From Acetobacter papayae JCM 25143 (GTDB lineage Bacteria; Pseudomonadota; Alphaproteobacteria; Acetobacterales; Acetobacteraceae), in the NCBI RefSeq assembly GCF_000613285.1, contig NZ_BAIN01000003.1:34851-98850 (forward strand): 64,000 nt of DNA, given 5' to 3'. Positions within the stretch are counted from its first letter, which is position 1. Every line of letters starts with the position of its first letter. The position numbers and the translations under genes were made by a program. The notes under the pieces are model-generated. The model did not search any database. It was given only the letters and a program-made list of their open reading frames with translations, and was not told where the DNA came from. Shown piece by piece: positions 18,386 to 29,207 of this stretch.

Positions 18386-21300
18386 ATGTTCTCGAAAGTT
18401 CTGATTGCGAACCGTGGTGAAACCGTCCGGCGTATCGGCCGCACCCTGCGCCGGATGGAAATCGGCTCGGTTGCTGTCTGCTCCGAAGCGGATCGCTTCG
18501 CGCCACCCGTTCTTGAGGCAGATGAAGCCGTGCTGATCGGGCCTGCAGCGGTTGCACAGAGCTATCTGAACATGGATGCCATTTTGCAGGCCTGCCGCGA
18601 TACCGGCGCGCAGGCCGTGCATCCTGGCTATGGTTTTCTGAGCGAACGCGCGGAGTTTGCCGAGCGTCTGGCGGCAGAGGGAATCCGCTTCATTGGCCCG
18701 CGGCCCGAGCATATGCGCGCGTTTGGTCTCAAACATACGGCGCGTGCTCTGGCGCAGGAAAATGGGGTGCCGTTGCTGCCGGGTACGGATATTTTGTCCA
18801 CGGCGGATGATGCGGCGCGTGAGGCTGAGCAGATCGGTTATCCGGTCATGCTCAAAAGCACTGCGGGCGGTGGCGGTATCGGCATGCAGGTCTGTCAGGA
18901 CGAGGCGGCCCTGCGCACCTGCTTTGAGGCCGTGTCGCGTCTGGGTGGCAACAACTTTGGCGATGCCCGCGTCTTTTTGGAAAAATTCATTGCCAGCGCA
19001 CGGCATATCGAAGTGCAGATTTTTGGCGATGGCCGCGGCGGTATTCTGACACTGGGTGAACGTGACTGCTCCTTGCAGCGGCGCAACCAGAAGGTGATCG
19101 AGGAAACTCCCGGCCCCGGTCTGGATGAAGCTACGCGGCAGGCCCTGCGGCGCGCGGCCAAGGCGCTGTGTGGCGCGGTGCAGTATGAATCAGCCGGAAC
19201 GGTCGAATTCATTTACGATACCCAGAGTGGCCGCTTCTACTTCCTTGAGGTCAACACCCGCCTGCAGGTGGAACACTGTGTGACCGAAGAAACCTTCGGG
19301 GTCGATCTGGTGGAGTGGATGATCCGTCAGGCGGATGGGTCCTTTACCCTGCCTGAGCAGGATAGTCTGGTGCCGGTTGGTGCTGCGGTAGAAGCGCGTA
19401 TTTACGCCGAAAATCCGGCTGAAAACTTCCGTCCTTCTACCGGGCGGCTGACACAGGTTTCCTTCCCCGCTGGCGTGCGGTGGATGGCTGGGTTGAAACC
19501 GGCACGGAAATTACCCCGCATTATGACCCCATGCTGGCCAAGGTGATTGCAACCGGGGCCGATCGGGCGGAGGCGCTGCGTAACCTGCATAACGCCCTGT
19601 GCGCGACCCGGCTGGACGGGCTGGAAAGCAATCTTGATTACCTGCGCGCCATTACGGCGCACCCGCAGGTGATCGCAGGGGCCGTGACGACAGGTTTCCT
19701 CAACGTTTTCTCCTATATGCCCAACACTATGGAAGTGCTGGCTCCGGGCCTGCAATCCACCGTGCAGGACTGGCCCGGTCGCGTTGGTTACTGGGATGTA
19801 GGCGTGCCACCTAACGGGCCGATGGATGACCGTAACTTCCGTCTGGCAAACCGGATTGTCGGGAACGCGCAGGGTGCGCCTGCTCTGGAACTGACAGTTT
19901 CCGGGCCGGTGCTGCGCTTCAATGCTCCCGTTACCATCGCGCTGACAGGCGCGCTCATGCCCGCCACACTGGATGGCGAGGTGGTGCCGTACTGGCTGCC
20001 GGTGACTGTAAAAGCCGGGCAGGTGCTGGCTCTGGGGCAGATCAAAGGGGCTGGGCACAGAACCTATCTGGCGGTTGCTGGCGGGCTGGATGCACCGCAG
20101 TATCTGGGTTCCAGCTCCACCTTCATGCTGGGGCAGTTCGGTGGACATGCCACGGGGCAGCTACGTACGGGCGATGTGCTGCGTTTCCATGCCAGCACCG
20201 CGCAGCCCGAGGGTGAAACGGTGCCTGAAGGCGAACGCCCGGTGCTGACCAGCGAGTGGGAAATTGGGGTGCTGTACGGCCCCCATGGCGCACCTGAGTT
20301 TTTCCAGCCTGACGATATTGCCGACCTGTTTTCCAGCACTTACGAGGTGCATTTCAACAGTGCGCGCACAGGGGTGCGCCTGATCGGCCCCAAGCCGCGC
20401 TGGGCGCGAACCGATGGGGGCGAAGCCGGGCTGCATCCGTCCAATATTCACGATAATGCCTATGCTATCGGGGCTATCGATTTTACCGGCGACATGCCCA
20501 TTCTGCTGGGGCCTGACGGACCGAGCCTTGGTGGGTTTGTCTGCCCTGCCGTGGTGGTACGCGATGAGTTGTGGAAGCTCGGCCAGCTTCACCCCGGCGA
20601 CAAGGTGCGCTTTCGCAGGGTGATGCCGCCTGCGCTGTCTCTGCCGTTCCTTTCCGCGCCGGTGGAGGGGGATAACCCCGTGCTGCATCGTTCGGAAGGG
20701 ACGGTGCCGGTCGTGTATCGTCGGGCGGGTGAGCAGTATCTGCTGCTGGAATTTGGCGAGCCGGTGCTCGATATTCCCCTGCGCCTGCGTGTGCAGCTTA
20801 TGCTTGAGGCTCTGCGGGCGAAAAACGTGCAGGGTATTGTAGACCTGACACCGGGCATCCGCTCTCTTCAGGTGCATTACAACCCCGACGTACTGCCCCT
20901 GCCGGAGCTGATGACGCTCCTGCATGAAATTGAGCAGGCACTGCCCGAGAATGATGATGATATCGAGGTGCCCAGCCGTATCGTAACCCTGCCGCTGTCG
21001 TGGGATGACGAGCAGGCGCGTCTGGCCATGCAGCGTTATCAGGAACTGGTGCGGCCCAATGCGCCATGGTGCCCGTCAAACATCGAGTTCATTCGCCGGA
21101 TCAACGGGCTTTCCTCGATTGAGGATGTGAAGGACATTATCTTCAACGCCTCCTATCTGGTTATGGGGCTGGGCGATGTTTATTTGGGCGCGCCGGTGGC
21201 GACACCGGTTGACCCCCGGCACCGTCTGGTCACCACCAAATACAACCCGGCGCGTACATGGACACCCGATAACGTGGTGGGCATTGGCGGCAGCTATATG

Positions 21301-21924
21301 TGCATTTACGGCATGGAAGGGCCGGGCGGGTACCAGCTCTTTGGCCGTACCATTCAGGTGTGGAACACATGGCGTAGCACGGATGCGTTTGCGCCCGGTC
21401 GCCCATGGCTACTGCGCTTCTTTGACCAGATCCGCTTCTACCCTGTCTCGCATGATGAGTTGATGGAAGCACGCGCCGCCTTCCCGCATGGGCGTTTTCC
21501 CGTGCAGATCGAGGAAACGACGTTCAGCCTGAAGGCATATCGTGCGTTCCTGAGCGAGCATGAAGAGGAAATCCGTATCGCCAAGGATCGCCAGCAGGCG
21601 GCGTATGAAGTGGAGCGGCAGGACTGGATTACCAAGGGGCTGGATACGTTTGAAGAGGAAGTCACCACCCCTCAGGCGGAAGAAAGTGCCCTGCCCGAAG
21701 GCCATGCCGCTGTGGATAGCCCGGTGCCGGGCAGCGTGTGGCAGATTCCCGTGGCCGTGGGTGATCGCGTAGCCGTGGGAGATGCGGTGGTCATTATCGA
21801 ATCCATGAAGACGGAAATGAAGGTGGTTTCGCCCGTCGCGGGTGAGGTGGTGGAAATCCTGTGCCGCAAGGGGCGCGAGGTGCGCGGTGGTGAGCGCGTT
21901 ATGGTGATCCGCACAGAAAACTAG
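18386..21924 (+). CDS. Biotin-dependent guanidine/urea carboxylase (frameshifted near 19480)
   Basis: A large cytoplasmic enzyme of about 1179 residues that would carboxylate guanidine (or urea) with ATP and bicarbonate. Domain order: biotin carboxylase (ANRGETVRRIGRTLRR, HPGYGFLSE, KSTAGGGGIGM, EVNTRLQVEH) to about residue 450; carboxyltransferase domain resembling KipI/KipA-type modules in the middle; C-terminal biotinyl domain with ESMKTEMK, the biotinylated Lys near 1142. Frames meet near 19480; one G (GGG for GG) gives GVRVDGWVETG. ATG 18386 follows GGAAAG. It was historically annotated as urea carboxylase, but with two DUF1989 genes and an ABC importer beside it, guanidine is the likelier substrate. 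The active-site residue that separates the two activities was not checked. Confidence 0.9.
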
Positions 21925-21985
21925 CACAAACCCATGGCGCGACCTGCTGTCGCGCATGGTGGACAGGGAATCAGGAGAGGGCATC

Positions 21986-23797
21986 ATGACTTTGCCAGCC
22001 ATGCTACAGATTGATGAAATCCTTGCCGCGTACCGCTCTGGTGCGCTGCGTCCGACCGCGCTGGTAACAGAGGTGCTGGAGCGGGTTGACGCCTATGCCC
22101 TCAAGGACCCCGCAGTGTGGATCACCCGTGCGGGGCGCGAAAAGCTTCTCGCCCGTGCGGCGTTTCTTGAAACCCAGCCGGTAGACAGCCTGCCGCTTTA
22201 TGGTATTCCCTTTGCGGTCAAGGACAATATCGACGTTGCAGGCTACCCCACTACGGCGGCCTGTCCCGATTTTGCCTATGAGCCGCAGGCCAGTGCCGAG
22301 GTTGTGGCCCGGCTGGAAGCCGCGGGCGCTATCATGATTGGCAAGACCAATCTTGATCAGTTCGCCACCGGGCTGGTGGGCACGCGCTCACCTTACGGCC
22401 AGCCGCATTGCGTGTTTGATGACCGGTACGTCTCCGGTGGTTCCAGCTCCGGTTCGGGTGTTGCTGTGGCAGCGGGTCTGGTTTCGTTCTCGCTGGGGAC
22501 AGATACGGCGGGTTCTGGCCGGGTGCCTGCGGCTATTAATAATATTGTCGGGCTCAAACCCACACGCGGCGCGCTAAGCTCGACTGGCGTGGTCCCTGCC
22601 TGCCTGTCGCTGGATTGTGTGTCCATTTTCGCAACCAGCGTTGCTGATGCCCTGAAGGTGGAGGCGCAGGCCGCCGCGTGGGATGGCGCGGCACCCTATT
22701 CACGCCCGATGGCGCACCATGCCCTGCCACAGCAGACCTTCCGCTTTGGTGTGCTGGCAGAAAAAGACCGCTTTTTTGATGGTGATGCCCAGAACGCTGC
22801 CCTGTACGAGCAGGCGATCAGCCGGTGCGAGGCCCTTGGCGGCACCGCAGTAGAACTGGATTACACCCCCCTGCGCGAAACAGCGGAACTGCTTTACGGC
22901 GGGGCGTTTGTGGTAGAGCGTCTGGCGGCGATAGAGCCTTTCTTTACCGCGCATGAGGCGGCCATGGACCCGACCGTTGCGGGTATTATCGGCTCTGCCA
23001 GACGTTATAGTGGTGCGGATGTGTTCCGCGCGGCTTACCGCCAGCATGAATTGCAGCAGGTAGCAGCCGATATGTGGCAGCAGTTCGATGTCATGCTGCT
23101 GCCCACCATGCCAAGGATTGTCAGCCGTGAGGAAGTGGCGGCACAGCCGGTAGCGGCCAACAGCCTGCACGGGGTGTATACCAATTTCGTCAATCTGCTG
23201 GATATGTCCGCCTGTGCGGTGCCAGCGGCTTTCCGCGATGACGGTCTGCCCTTTGGTGTAACCTTTGTGGCACCCGCTTTTGCCGATCATGATCTGGGCC
23301 TGCTGGCCGGGCGTTTCCATGCCGCCAGCCAGACCGGGGCAGGGTTGGCGCGTGTAGCCATTGGTGCAGGTGATGAGGCTCCCCGCCCTGCGGCGGAAGG
23401 CACGCTGCGCCTTGCTGTTGTGGGGGCGCATCTCAAGGGGTTGCCGCTGCACTATCAGCTTGAGCAGGAAAACGCCGTTCTGGTGCGCACAACCCGTACC
23501 GCACAGGATTACAAGCTGTTTGCCCTGCCTGCCTCCGTACCGCCCAAGCCGGGCCTGTTCAGGCAGCCCGGTTTTGAAGGCCCCGGTCTGGAAGTGGAAA
23601 TTTACGAACTGTCCGCTTCTGGCTTCGGGCGGTTTGTTGCCTCGGTTCCGCAACCAATGGCTATCGGGCGCATTACCCTTGCAGACGGGCAGGAAGTGGA
23701 TAGCTTCCTGTGTGCCGAGGCGTTTGCCAGCAAGGGGCAGGATATTACGGAACTGGGTGGGTGGAAGGCCTACCTGAAGACCGTGCAGGCCGGATAA
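21986..23797 (+). CDS. atzF: Allophanate hydrolase (AtzF type)
   Basis: A 603-residue amidase-signature enzyme that splits allophanate to ammonia and CO2 in two steps. The N-terminal amidase domain has the Lys-cisSer-Ser triad: Lys79 in FAVKDNID, the Ser cluster GGSSSGSG (151-158) and Ser177 in DTAGSGR. The C-terminal domain (about residue 465 onward, from RLAVVGAHLKGLPLH) is the allophanate-hydrolase-specific domain that completes decarboxylation. ATG 21986 follows GGAGAGG. It lies 61 bp after the carboxylase and completes the guanidine-to-ammonia route. Confidence 0.93.
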   Translation: MTLPAMLQIDEILAAYRSGALRPTALVTEVLERVDAYALKDPAVWITRAGREKLLARAAFLETQPVDSLPLYGIPFAVKDNIDVAGYPTTAACPDFAYEPQASAEVVARLEAAGAIMIGKTNLDQFATGLVGTRSPYGQPHCVFDDRYVSGGSSSGSGVAVAAGLVSFSLGTDTAGSGRVPAAINNIVGLKPTRGALSSTGVVPACLSLDCVSIFATSVADALKVEAQAAAWDGAAPYSRPMAHHALPQQTFRFGVLAEKDRFFDGDAQNAALYEQAISRCEALGGTAVELDYTPLRETAELLYGGAFVVERLAAIEPFFTAHEAAMDPTVAGIIGSARRYSGADVFRAAYRQHELQQVAADMWQQFDVMLLPTMPRIVSREEVAAQPVAANSLHGVYTNFVNLLDMSACAVPAAFRDDGLPFGVTFVAPAFADHDLGLLAGRFHAASQTGAGLARVAIGAGDEAPRPAAEGTLRLAVVGAHLKGLPLHYQLEQENAVLVRTTRTAQDYKLFALPASVPPKPGLFRQPGFEGPGLEVEIYELSASGFGRFVASVPQPMAIGRITLADGQEVDSFLCAEAFASKGQDITELGGWKAYLKTVQAG

Positions 23798-23832
23798 GGC
23801 CAGCGAGCTAATACCCCATGGCGGGGGAAGGA

Positions 23833-23860
23833 GCCACCTGCGCATAGGTGGCCCTTTCCC
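23833..23860 (+). terminator. Hairpin after allophanate hydrolase
   Basis: GCCACCT (23833-23839) and AGGTGGC (23846-23852) form a 7-bp stem, with further GGGGAA/TTTCCC pairing outside. There is no long T-run. It may partly end transcription between the enzyme genes and the binding-protein gene. Confidence 0.4.
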
Positions 23861-23993
23861 TGCTGGGGCGAATTGCTCCATGATGGCGTCAGGCCGCCAT
23901 GGAGGATGGTTTTTCCCGGCAGGTTTGTCGGCCTGTATGGGGGAATGGTTTGTCTATATTGTTCCTTTTACGGAATAACATTGAAGGAGAGTC

Positions 23994-25010
23994 ATGCAGA
24001 TGAAGACCAAGACCATGGGATCCAGGTTTCGCAACTTTCTCATGACCTGCTGCCTTGTCGCGGTAGGTGGCGTGGCAGGCAGTCTGGCACAGGCCGAGGC
24101 CGCGCCGCTCCAGGTTGGTTACAGCGACTGGCCGGGCTGGGTGGCCTGGCAGGTTGCGCTGGACAAGGGCTGGTTCAAGGAAGCCGGCGTGGATGTTTCC
24201 TTCCAGTGGTTTGATTATTCTGCCTCGCTTGATGCCTTTGCCTCGGGCAAGCTCGATGCCGTAACCGCTACCAATGGCGATGTGCTGGTAACCGGTTCCG
24301 GTGGCCATAAGGGCGTGATCGTTCTGGTGGATGATTATTCCAACGGTAACGACATGATTATCGGTGCGCCGGGTGTGACCAGCGTAAAGGACCTCAAGGG
24401 CAAGAAGGTTGGCGTTGAACGCGGTCTGGTGGACCACCTGCTGCTGCTTAACGCCCTGCAGACCGCCGGGATGAAGGAAACCGACATCACGCTGGTTGAT
24501 ACCAAGACCAACGAAACCCCGCAGGTTCTGGCTTCGGGCGATGTGTCGGCCATTGGTGCGTGGCAGCCCAGTGCCGGGCAGGCGCTGCGGCAGGTGCCGG
24601 GCTCACGCCCGATCTATACCTCTCATGACGCACCGGGCCTGATTTACGACGTGCTGGCAGTTGACCCGGCAAGCCTCAAGGCCCACCCGGATGACTGGAA
24701 AAAGATCGTAGGCGTGTGGAAGCGCGTTGTGGCGTTTATTGAAGACCCCAAGACCCAGCCGGAAGCACTGGAAATCATGTCCCGCCGCGTGGGGCTTGAA
24801 GCGTCCAGCTACAAGAAGCTGCTCAAGGGCACGCATCTGCTGACGCTCGAAGACGACGTGAAGGTTTACGAACGGAACGACACGCTGGCTTCCATTTATG
24901 GTTCGACCCAGAATGCCGACAACTTCAACGTGAAATACGAGGTCTACAAGACCCCGCAGAACATCGACACCTATATCGACCCGGCTCTGATTCACGCACT
25001 GGTCAAATAA
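23994..25010 (+). CDS. ABC transporter substrate-binding protein, NitT/TauT type
   Basis: A 338-residue periplasmic binding protein with an N-terminal signal peptide (to about residue 35, AQAEA). The mature part begins LQVGYSDWPGWVAWQVA, with KGWFKEAGVDVSFQWFDY and GVERGLVDHLLLLNAL, as in SsuA/TauA-like proteins. AAGGAGAG precedes the ATG. It is the missing third part of the importer whose permease and ATPase lie 9 kb upstream at the head of the cluster; here it is last, about 200 bp after allophanate hydrolase, and may have its own promoter so that binding protein is made in excess. A strong terminator follows. Confidence 0.88.
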   Translation: MQMKTKTMGSRFRNFLMTCCLVAVGGVAGSLAQAEAAPLQVGYSDWPGWVAWQVALDKGWFKEAGVDVSFQWFDYSASLDAFASGKLDAVTATNGDVLVTGSGGHKGVIVLVDDYSNGNDMIIGAPGVTSVKDLKGKKVGVERGLVDHLLLLNALQTAGMKETDITLVDTKTNETPQVLASGDVSAIGAWQPSAGQALRQVPGSRPIYTSHDAPGLIYDVLAVDPASLKAHPDDWKKIVGVWKRVVAFIEDPKTQPEALEIMSRRVGLEASSYKKLLKGTHLLTLEDDVKVYERNDTLASIYGSTQNADNFNVKYEVYKTPQNIDTYIDPALIHALVK

Positions 25011-25036
25011 GCCTTTTCCTTACAGGATAAGGTCTG

Positions 25037-25070
25037 GGGCGGGGTTTTATAAACCCCGCCCTTTTTGTTT
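25037..25070 (+). terminator. Rho-independent terminator of guanidine cluster
   Basis: GGGCGGGGTTT (25037-25047) and AAACCCCGCCC (25051-25061) form a perfect 11-bp stem with a 3-nt loop, followed by TTTTTGTTTT. Confidence 0.92.
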
Positions 25071-25080
25071 TGGCAGGGGC

Positions 25081-26429
25081 TCAGGGCGCTGCTTTGACCT
25101 GCCATACAACGCCCCCCACATCGTCTGCCACCAGCAGGGCACCCAATCCATCAACCGTCAGGCCCACGGGGCGGCCATGTGCATGGCTGTCGTCAGGGCT
25201 GAGAAAATTCCCGAGCACTTCTGTTGGCGGGGCCATGGGCTGGCCGTCGGCAAAGGGGATGTAAATCACCTGATAACCGCTTTTTGGGCGACGGTTCCAT
25301 GAGCCATGCTGGGAGATGAAAACCCCATGCCGCCATGTTTCGGGCAGGGCTATGGCATTGGCGGAAAACGCCAGCCCGAGTGAGGCCGTATGTGGCCCAA
25401 GCGCGTAATCGGGCACAACGGCGCTGGCCACGAGGTCGGGCCGCTGCGGTTGCACGCGCGTATCCACATGCTGGCCGTAATAGCTGTAGGGCCAGCCATA
25501 GAACGCACCGGGCCTGACGGAGGTAATGTAGTCAGGCACAAGGTCACTACCGATTTCATCGCGTTCGTTCACCGCAACCCAGAGCGCGCCGGTCTGGGGT
25601 TCCCATCCCAGACCGTTGGGGTTGCGCAGGCCTGTGGCGTAAGGGGTTAGCGCACCTGTTGCCAGTTCGAGCCGGGCGATCTGGCGCGGCCTTCTTCGGC
25701 CTCTATGCCGTGTTCGGCCACATTGCTGTTGGAGCCGACCGTAACATACAGAAACCGTCCATCCGGGCTGGCTAGCAGGTTTTTGGTCCAGTGGTGGTTA
25801 TAGCCTGCAGGCAGGTCGGCCACCTTGGTGCCGGGGTCATGCACGAAGAGTGTGCCCGGCGTGTAGGGAAACGCCACGATGGAATCGGCATTGGCGACAT
25901 AGAGCGTCTGCCCCACCAGCGCCATGCCAAAAGGGGAGCGCAGATGGTCAAGAAACACCGTGCGTGTATCGGCGGTGCCATCGCCATTCGTGTCCCGTAG
26001 CAGAACGATCCGGTCGGGGCTTTTTTCTCCTGCTCCGGCCCAGCCCATGACAAAACGGGCCGCTTTGTTTTTGAGCGTATCGATATCCGTGCCGGGCGAA
26101 TTGGTTTCAGCCACCAGAATGTCGCCATTCGGCAGGGTATAAAGCCAGCGCGGGTGATCCAGCCCGGTTGCAAAGGCATGAACCGCCAGCCCGCGGGCCG
26201 GGTGTGGTGTCTGCTCCTTTTCCCAGCCAACGGGGGTTGCGACATTGATCGTGGGAACCAGCGTGGGGTTGGGGGACGGGAGCGTGGGAGTGGGGCCAAA
26301 GCCGCTGGCCAGAGGCAGGCGGGCCTGTTCGGGGCGGGCGATCACCTTCCAGCCTGCAATCGCACCGGCACCGAGCAGGGTGCCAGCGATCATCAGCGTG
26401 GCCAGTCGTGTGCGGGGTCTGATGACCAT
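25081..26429 (-). CDS. Sorbosone-type PQQ sugar dehydrogenase, membrane-anchored (frameshifted near 25683)
   Basis: A periplasm-facing oxidoreductase of the glucose/sorbosone dehydrogenase beta-propeller family, about 449 residues. An N-terminal hydrophobic anchor (residues 10-30) is followed by a Pro-rich linker and propeller blades with [41 protein letters not shown] and, in the C-terminal part, [13 protein letters not shown] and [14 protein letters not shown]. Frames meet near 25683; one C (CCC for CC) gives [12 protein letters not shown]. The cofactor is expected to be PQQ from family knowledge. It is divergent from the MetX-like gene, with 134 bp between. Confidence 0.83.
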
Positions 26430-26463
26430 GGGTTTTTCCTGTGTTTCGGGAGTGACGAAAATT

Positions 26464-26482
26464 CGTTAATCAAACAATTAAT
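26464..26482. promoter_or_regulatory. AT-rich element in divergent promoter region
   Basis: CGTTAATCAA (26464-26473) is, in reverse complement, nearly the TTGATTAAACG found at 27638-27648 before the glutamine synthetase gene. Two similar elements near neighbouring start sites may be sites for the TetR regulator at 29208. Confidence 0.25.
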
Positions 26483-26563
26483 AATTGACCTTTCCCCCCC
26501 ACGAAGCTGAATATCGGGCGTAATCAGACAATACAGCACACAAAGCCGGGGGAACGGGAAAGA

Positions 26564-27580
26564 ATGCAAAGCGGATATTTTTCCTGTGGCGATGTCAGGC
26601 TTGCCAGCGGGCAGACCCTGCACGATACGCGACTGGCATGGCGGATGTGGGGCACCCTGTCAGACAGGGCGGATAACTGTATTCTGGTGCCCGCTTATTA
26701 TGGCGGCAGTACCGGGTCTTATGCCCCGCTAATCGGGCCGGGCAACGTGTTCGACACGGATCGTTACTGCGTCATTACGCCCGGCCTGCTGGGTGCTGGC
26801 GAATCCACATCGCCCAGCACGTATGGCGGGGGTGTTTTCCCGCTGGTGGATATGCGCGACAACGTGCGTTGCCAGCGCCGGATGCTGCGTGAGCAGTTCG
26901 GGGTAGAAAACCTGCCTCTGGTGGCCGGGTGGTCTTTGGGGGGCATGCAGGCCCTTTACTGGGCGGCCATGTACCCGCAGGCGGTTAGTCGGGTGCTGGC
27001 GACCTGTGCCACGGCAAATTGCTGGCCACAGAACAAGGTTTTTCTCGAAGGTATGGAAAGTATCCTGACGGCGGATGCAGGCTATGCCAAAGGCGGGTTT
27101 GCCGCCCCCCCTGTGGCGAGCGTGAAAGCATTTGCGCGCAGTTATTGCGGCTGGGCGTATTCCCCCGATTTTTTCCGCACACATGGTTATCGGGAACTGG
27201 GTTACCATACGCTGGAGAGCTTTCTGAACTATTGGGAGGAAGATCATCTGGAACAGAATGCGGCTGATCTTCTGGCGGTTCTGCGCACATGGAAATCTTC
27301 CTCTTTCCGGCATGGGCCGGGTGATGATGTGCTGGATCTGGCTGATATCACCGCCCGCGTGCTGCTTTTGCCTTCGGTTAATGATGCCTATTTCATTGAA
27401 TCGGAGGTGAGGATGGAGGCTGCGTGGATCGCGCAGGCGGATGTGTGGCCTCTGGTTACCCGTTACGGGCATTGCGCGGGTGCGCCGGGGCGGTTTGATG
27501 AGGCCACGGTGCCGCTAGCCCGTGCTGTAACCAGCCTGCTGGCAGGAGAATCGAGCGAAACGGGCACCGTAAAAGGGTAA
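26564..27580 (+). CDS. MetX-like alpha/beta-hydrolase
   Basis: A 338-residue protein of the homoserine O-acetyltransferase branch of alpha/beta-hydrolases. The nucleophile elbow is GWSLGG with Ser124, the acid Asp is in LLPSVNDAYF and the His in RYGHCAG. The N-terminal half has the family sequence YYGGSTGSYAPLIGPG. MetX proper carries a longer lid and other substrate motifs, so methionine synthesis is not assumed; related proteins include acyl hydrolases and transferases with other substrates. It is upstream of the glutamine-synthetase-like gene in the same direction, with about 150 bp between, and the pair may work on one N-acyl or glutamyl compound. Confidence 0.72.
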   Translation: MQSGYFSCGDVRLASGQTLHDTRLAWRMWGTLSDRADNCILVPAYYGGSTGSYAPLIGPGNVFDTDRYCVITPGLLGAGESTSPSTYGGGVFPLVDMRDNVRCQRRMLREQFGVENLPLVAGWSLGGMQALYWAAMYPQAVSRVLATCATANCWPQNKVFLEGMESILTADAGYAKGGFAAPPVASVKAFARSYCGWAYSPDFFRTHGYRELGYHTLESFLNYWEEDHLEQNAADLLAVLRTWKSSSFRHGPGDDVLDLADITARVLLLPSVNDAYFIESEVRMEAAWIAQADVWPLVTRYGHCAGAPGRFDEATVPLARAVTSLLAGESSETGTVKG

Positions 27581-27635
27581 AAAACAGTTTTAAAACAAAG
27601 ACTTGAAAAATTCTGCGTGTGAATCGTCGTTTCTT

Positions 27636-27653
27636 ATTGATTAAACGTTCAAT
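27636..27653. promoter_or_regulatory. Candidate TetR operator before glutamine synthetase gene
   Basis: ATTGA (27636-27640) and TCAAT (27649-27653) form an inverted repeat around an 8-bp centre that includes ACGT. ATTGA...CGTTCAAT-type palindromes are typical TetR-family (BetI-like) operators. A TetR gene follows glnT. Confidence 0.4.
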
Positions 27654-27728
27654 TAATTGATATGCAGGAAACAGAAACGGCGGTTCGTGCAGAAAGCAGC
27701 AGAGCGGCACAACAACGGAGAAAAGACA

Positions 27729-29110
27729 GTGTCAAAGCAATGGATGGTGGATTCCAGCGGTCAGGACATCAAAAGCCTGATGGCCGATATGTCCGAACGC
27801 GGCATCAAATACTGCATCGGCGCATATGTTGATATTCACGGGGTGCAGAAGGGCAAGGTTGTGCCGGTGGATCATCTGGCGCACATGGCGGCAGGCTCCG
27901 AACGCTATACCGGCTACGCGCTCGATGGTCTGGGCCAGAAGCCCAATGAAGATGAACTGGTTTCCATTCCCGATCTTTCCCACATTGTGCAGTTGCCGTG
28001 GGAACCGCTCTGGCCTGGATTCCGTCGGATCTGTCCTTCAAGGGGCAGCCTTACCCGCTGAGCACCCGTGTGGCGCTGAAGAACCAGATCGAAATCGCAC
28101 GCAGCATGGGTTTTGAGTTCAATCTCGGGATCGAATGCGAAGTTTTCCTGCTCAAGCCGCAGGCCGATGGCTCTCTGGTGCCGTCTGACCCGACGGATAA
28201 CCTGGTCAAACCCTGTTATGATGTGCAGGGTTTTGTGAACAGCTTCGGCTGGCTGGACAAGGTGGCCTCCTGCATTAATTCGCTGGGCTGGGACCTGTAT
28301 TCCTTCGATCATGAAGATGCGAACGGCCAGTTCGAGTTCGACTTCAACTATGCCGATGCCCTGACCACCTGCGACCGTCTGACCTTCTTCCGCTTCATGG
28401 CCAAGCATTACGCCAAGGAAGAAGGGCTGATCGCAACCATGATGCCCAAGCCCTTTGCCGATAAAACCGGTAATGGCGCGCATTTCAACATGTCGCTGGC
28501 TGATCTCAAAACCGGGCAGAACCTCTTCCAGTGCAGCCCGGAGGAAGATCCGCGCGGTATCGGCCTGACCCAGCTTGGCTATTACTTCATCGGTGGTATT
28601 CTCAAGCATGGGCGTGCGCTGTGCGCGGCTTTTGCGCCTACGGTCAACAGCTACAAGCGTCTGGTTCGTCGTGGGGCCATGAGCTACTTCTCATGGGCGC
28701 CGGTGTTCAACTCTTATGGGTCCAACAACCGTACCAACTCGGTGCGCGTGCCGGCTGGTGGCGGACGTTGCGAATCCCGTAATGCCGATGGTGCGGTCAA
28801 CCCGTATCTGGCAGCGGCTCTGGTGCTGGCGGCGGGTCTGGAAGGTATTCGCGAAAAGCTCGACCCCGGTGCCCCCAACGAAGACAACCTGTACGAAATT
28901 TCCGAACAGGAACGGGCCGAGCGTGGGATCGAGTTCCTGCCCCAGACCCTGCAGGAAGCCGTGGCCGCGTTCGAGGAAGACCCGTTTGTTGAAAGCGTTC
29001 TGGGTGCCAGCCTCAAGGCGGAATTCGTGCGCTACAAGCTCGAAGAGTGGAACAGCTACCACCTGAGCATTTCGCCGTGGGAAATCGAGCGCTACGCTTC
29101 GATGTTCTAA
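27729..29110 (+). CDS. glnT: Type III glutamine synthetase / gamma-glutamylamide synthetase-like (frameshifted near 28007)
   Basis: A cytoplasmic ATP-dependent ligase of about 460 residues, of the GlnT group that joins glutamate to ammonia or an amine. Visible are [14 protein letters not shown] at the beta-grasp end, [32 protein letters not shown] and [12 protein letters not shown], the usual catalytic stretches. The first quarter is in another frame; one G added near 28007 gives [16 protein letters not shown]. The start is GTG 27729, with GGAG (27717-27720) 8 bases before, giving [10 protein letters not shown]. It follows the MetX-like gene and precedes a convergent TetR gene. It may recapture ammonia from the guanidine cluster, or make a gamma-glutamylamide. 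Confidence 0.85.
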
Positions 29111-29126
29111 GCCGGTTTTTCAGGCC

Positions 29127-29190
29127 GGGCGCTGCCAGTCAGCGCCCAAAAGGCGGCGCGCATCCTTGTGGTGCGCGCCGTTTTCTTTTG
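29127..29190. terminator. Double hairpin between glnT and TetR genes
   Basis: Two perfect stems follow glnT: GGGCGCTG (29127-29134) with CAGCGCCC (29140-29147), and CGGCGCGCA (29154-29162) with TGCGCGCCG (29172-29180), the latter followed by TTTTCTTTT. On the minus strand it also ends in a T-rich stretch, so it probably serves both convergent genes. Confidence 0.85.
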
Positions 29191-29207
29191 TCCGGCTGTG
29201 TGCGGTC

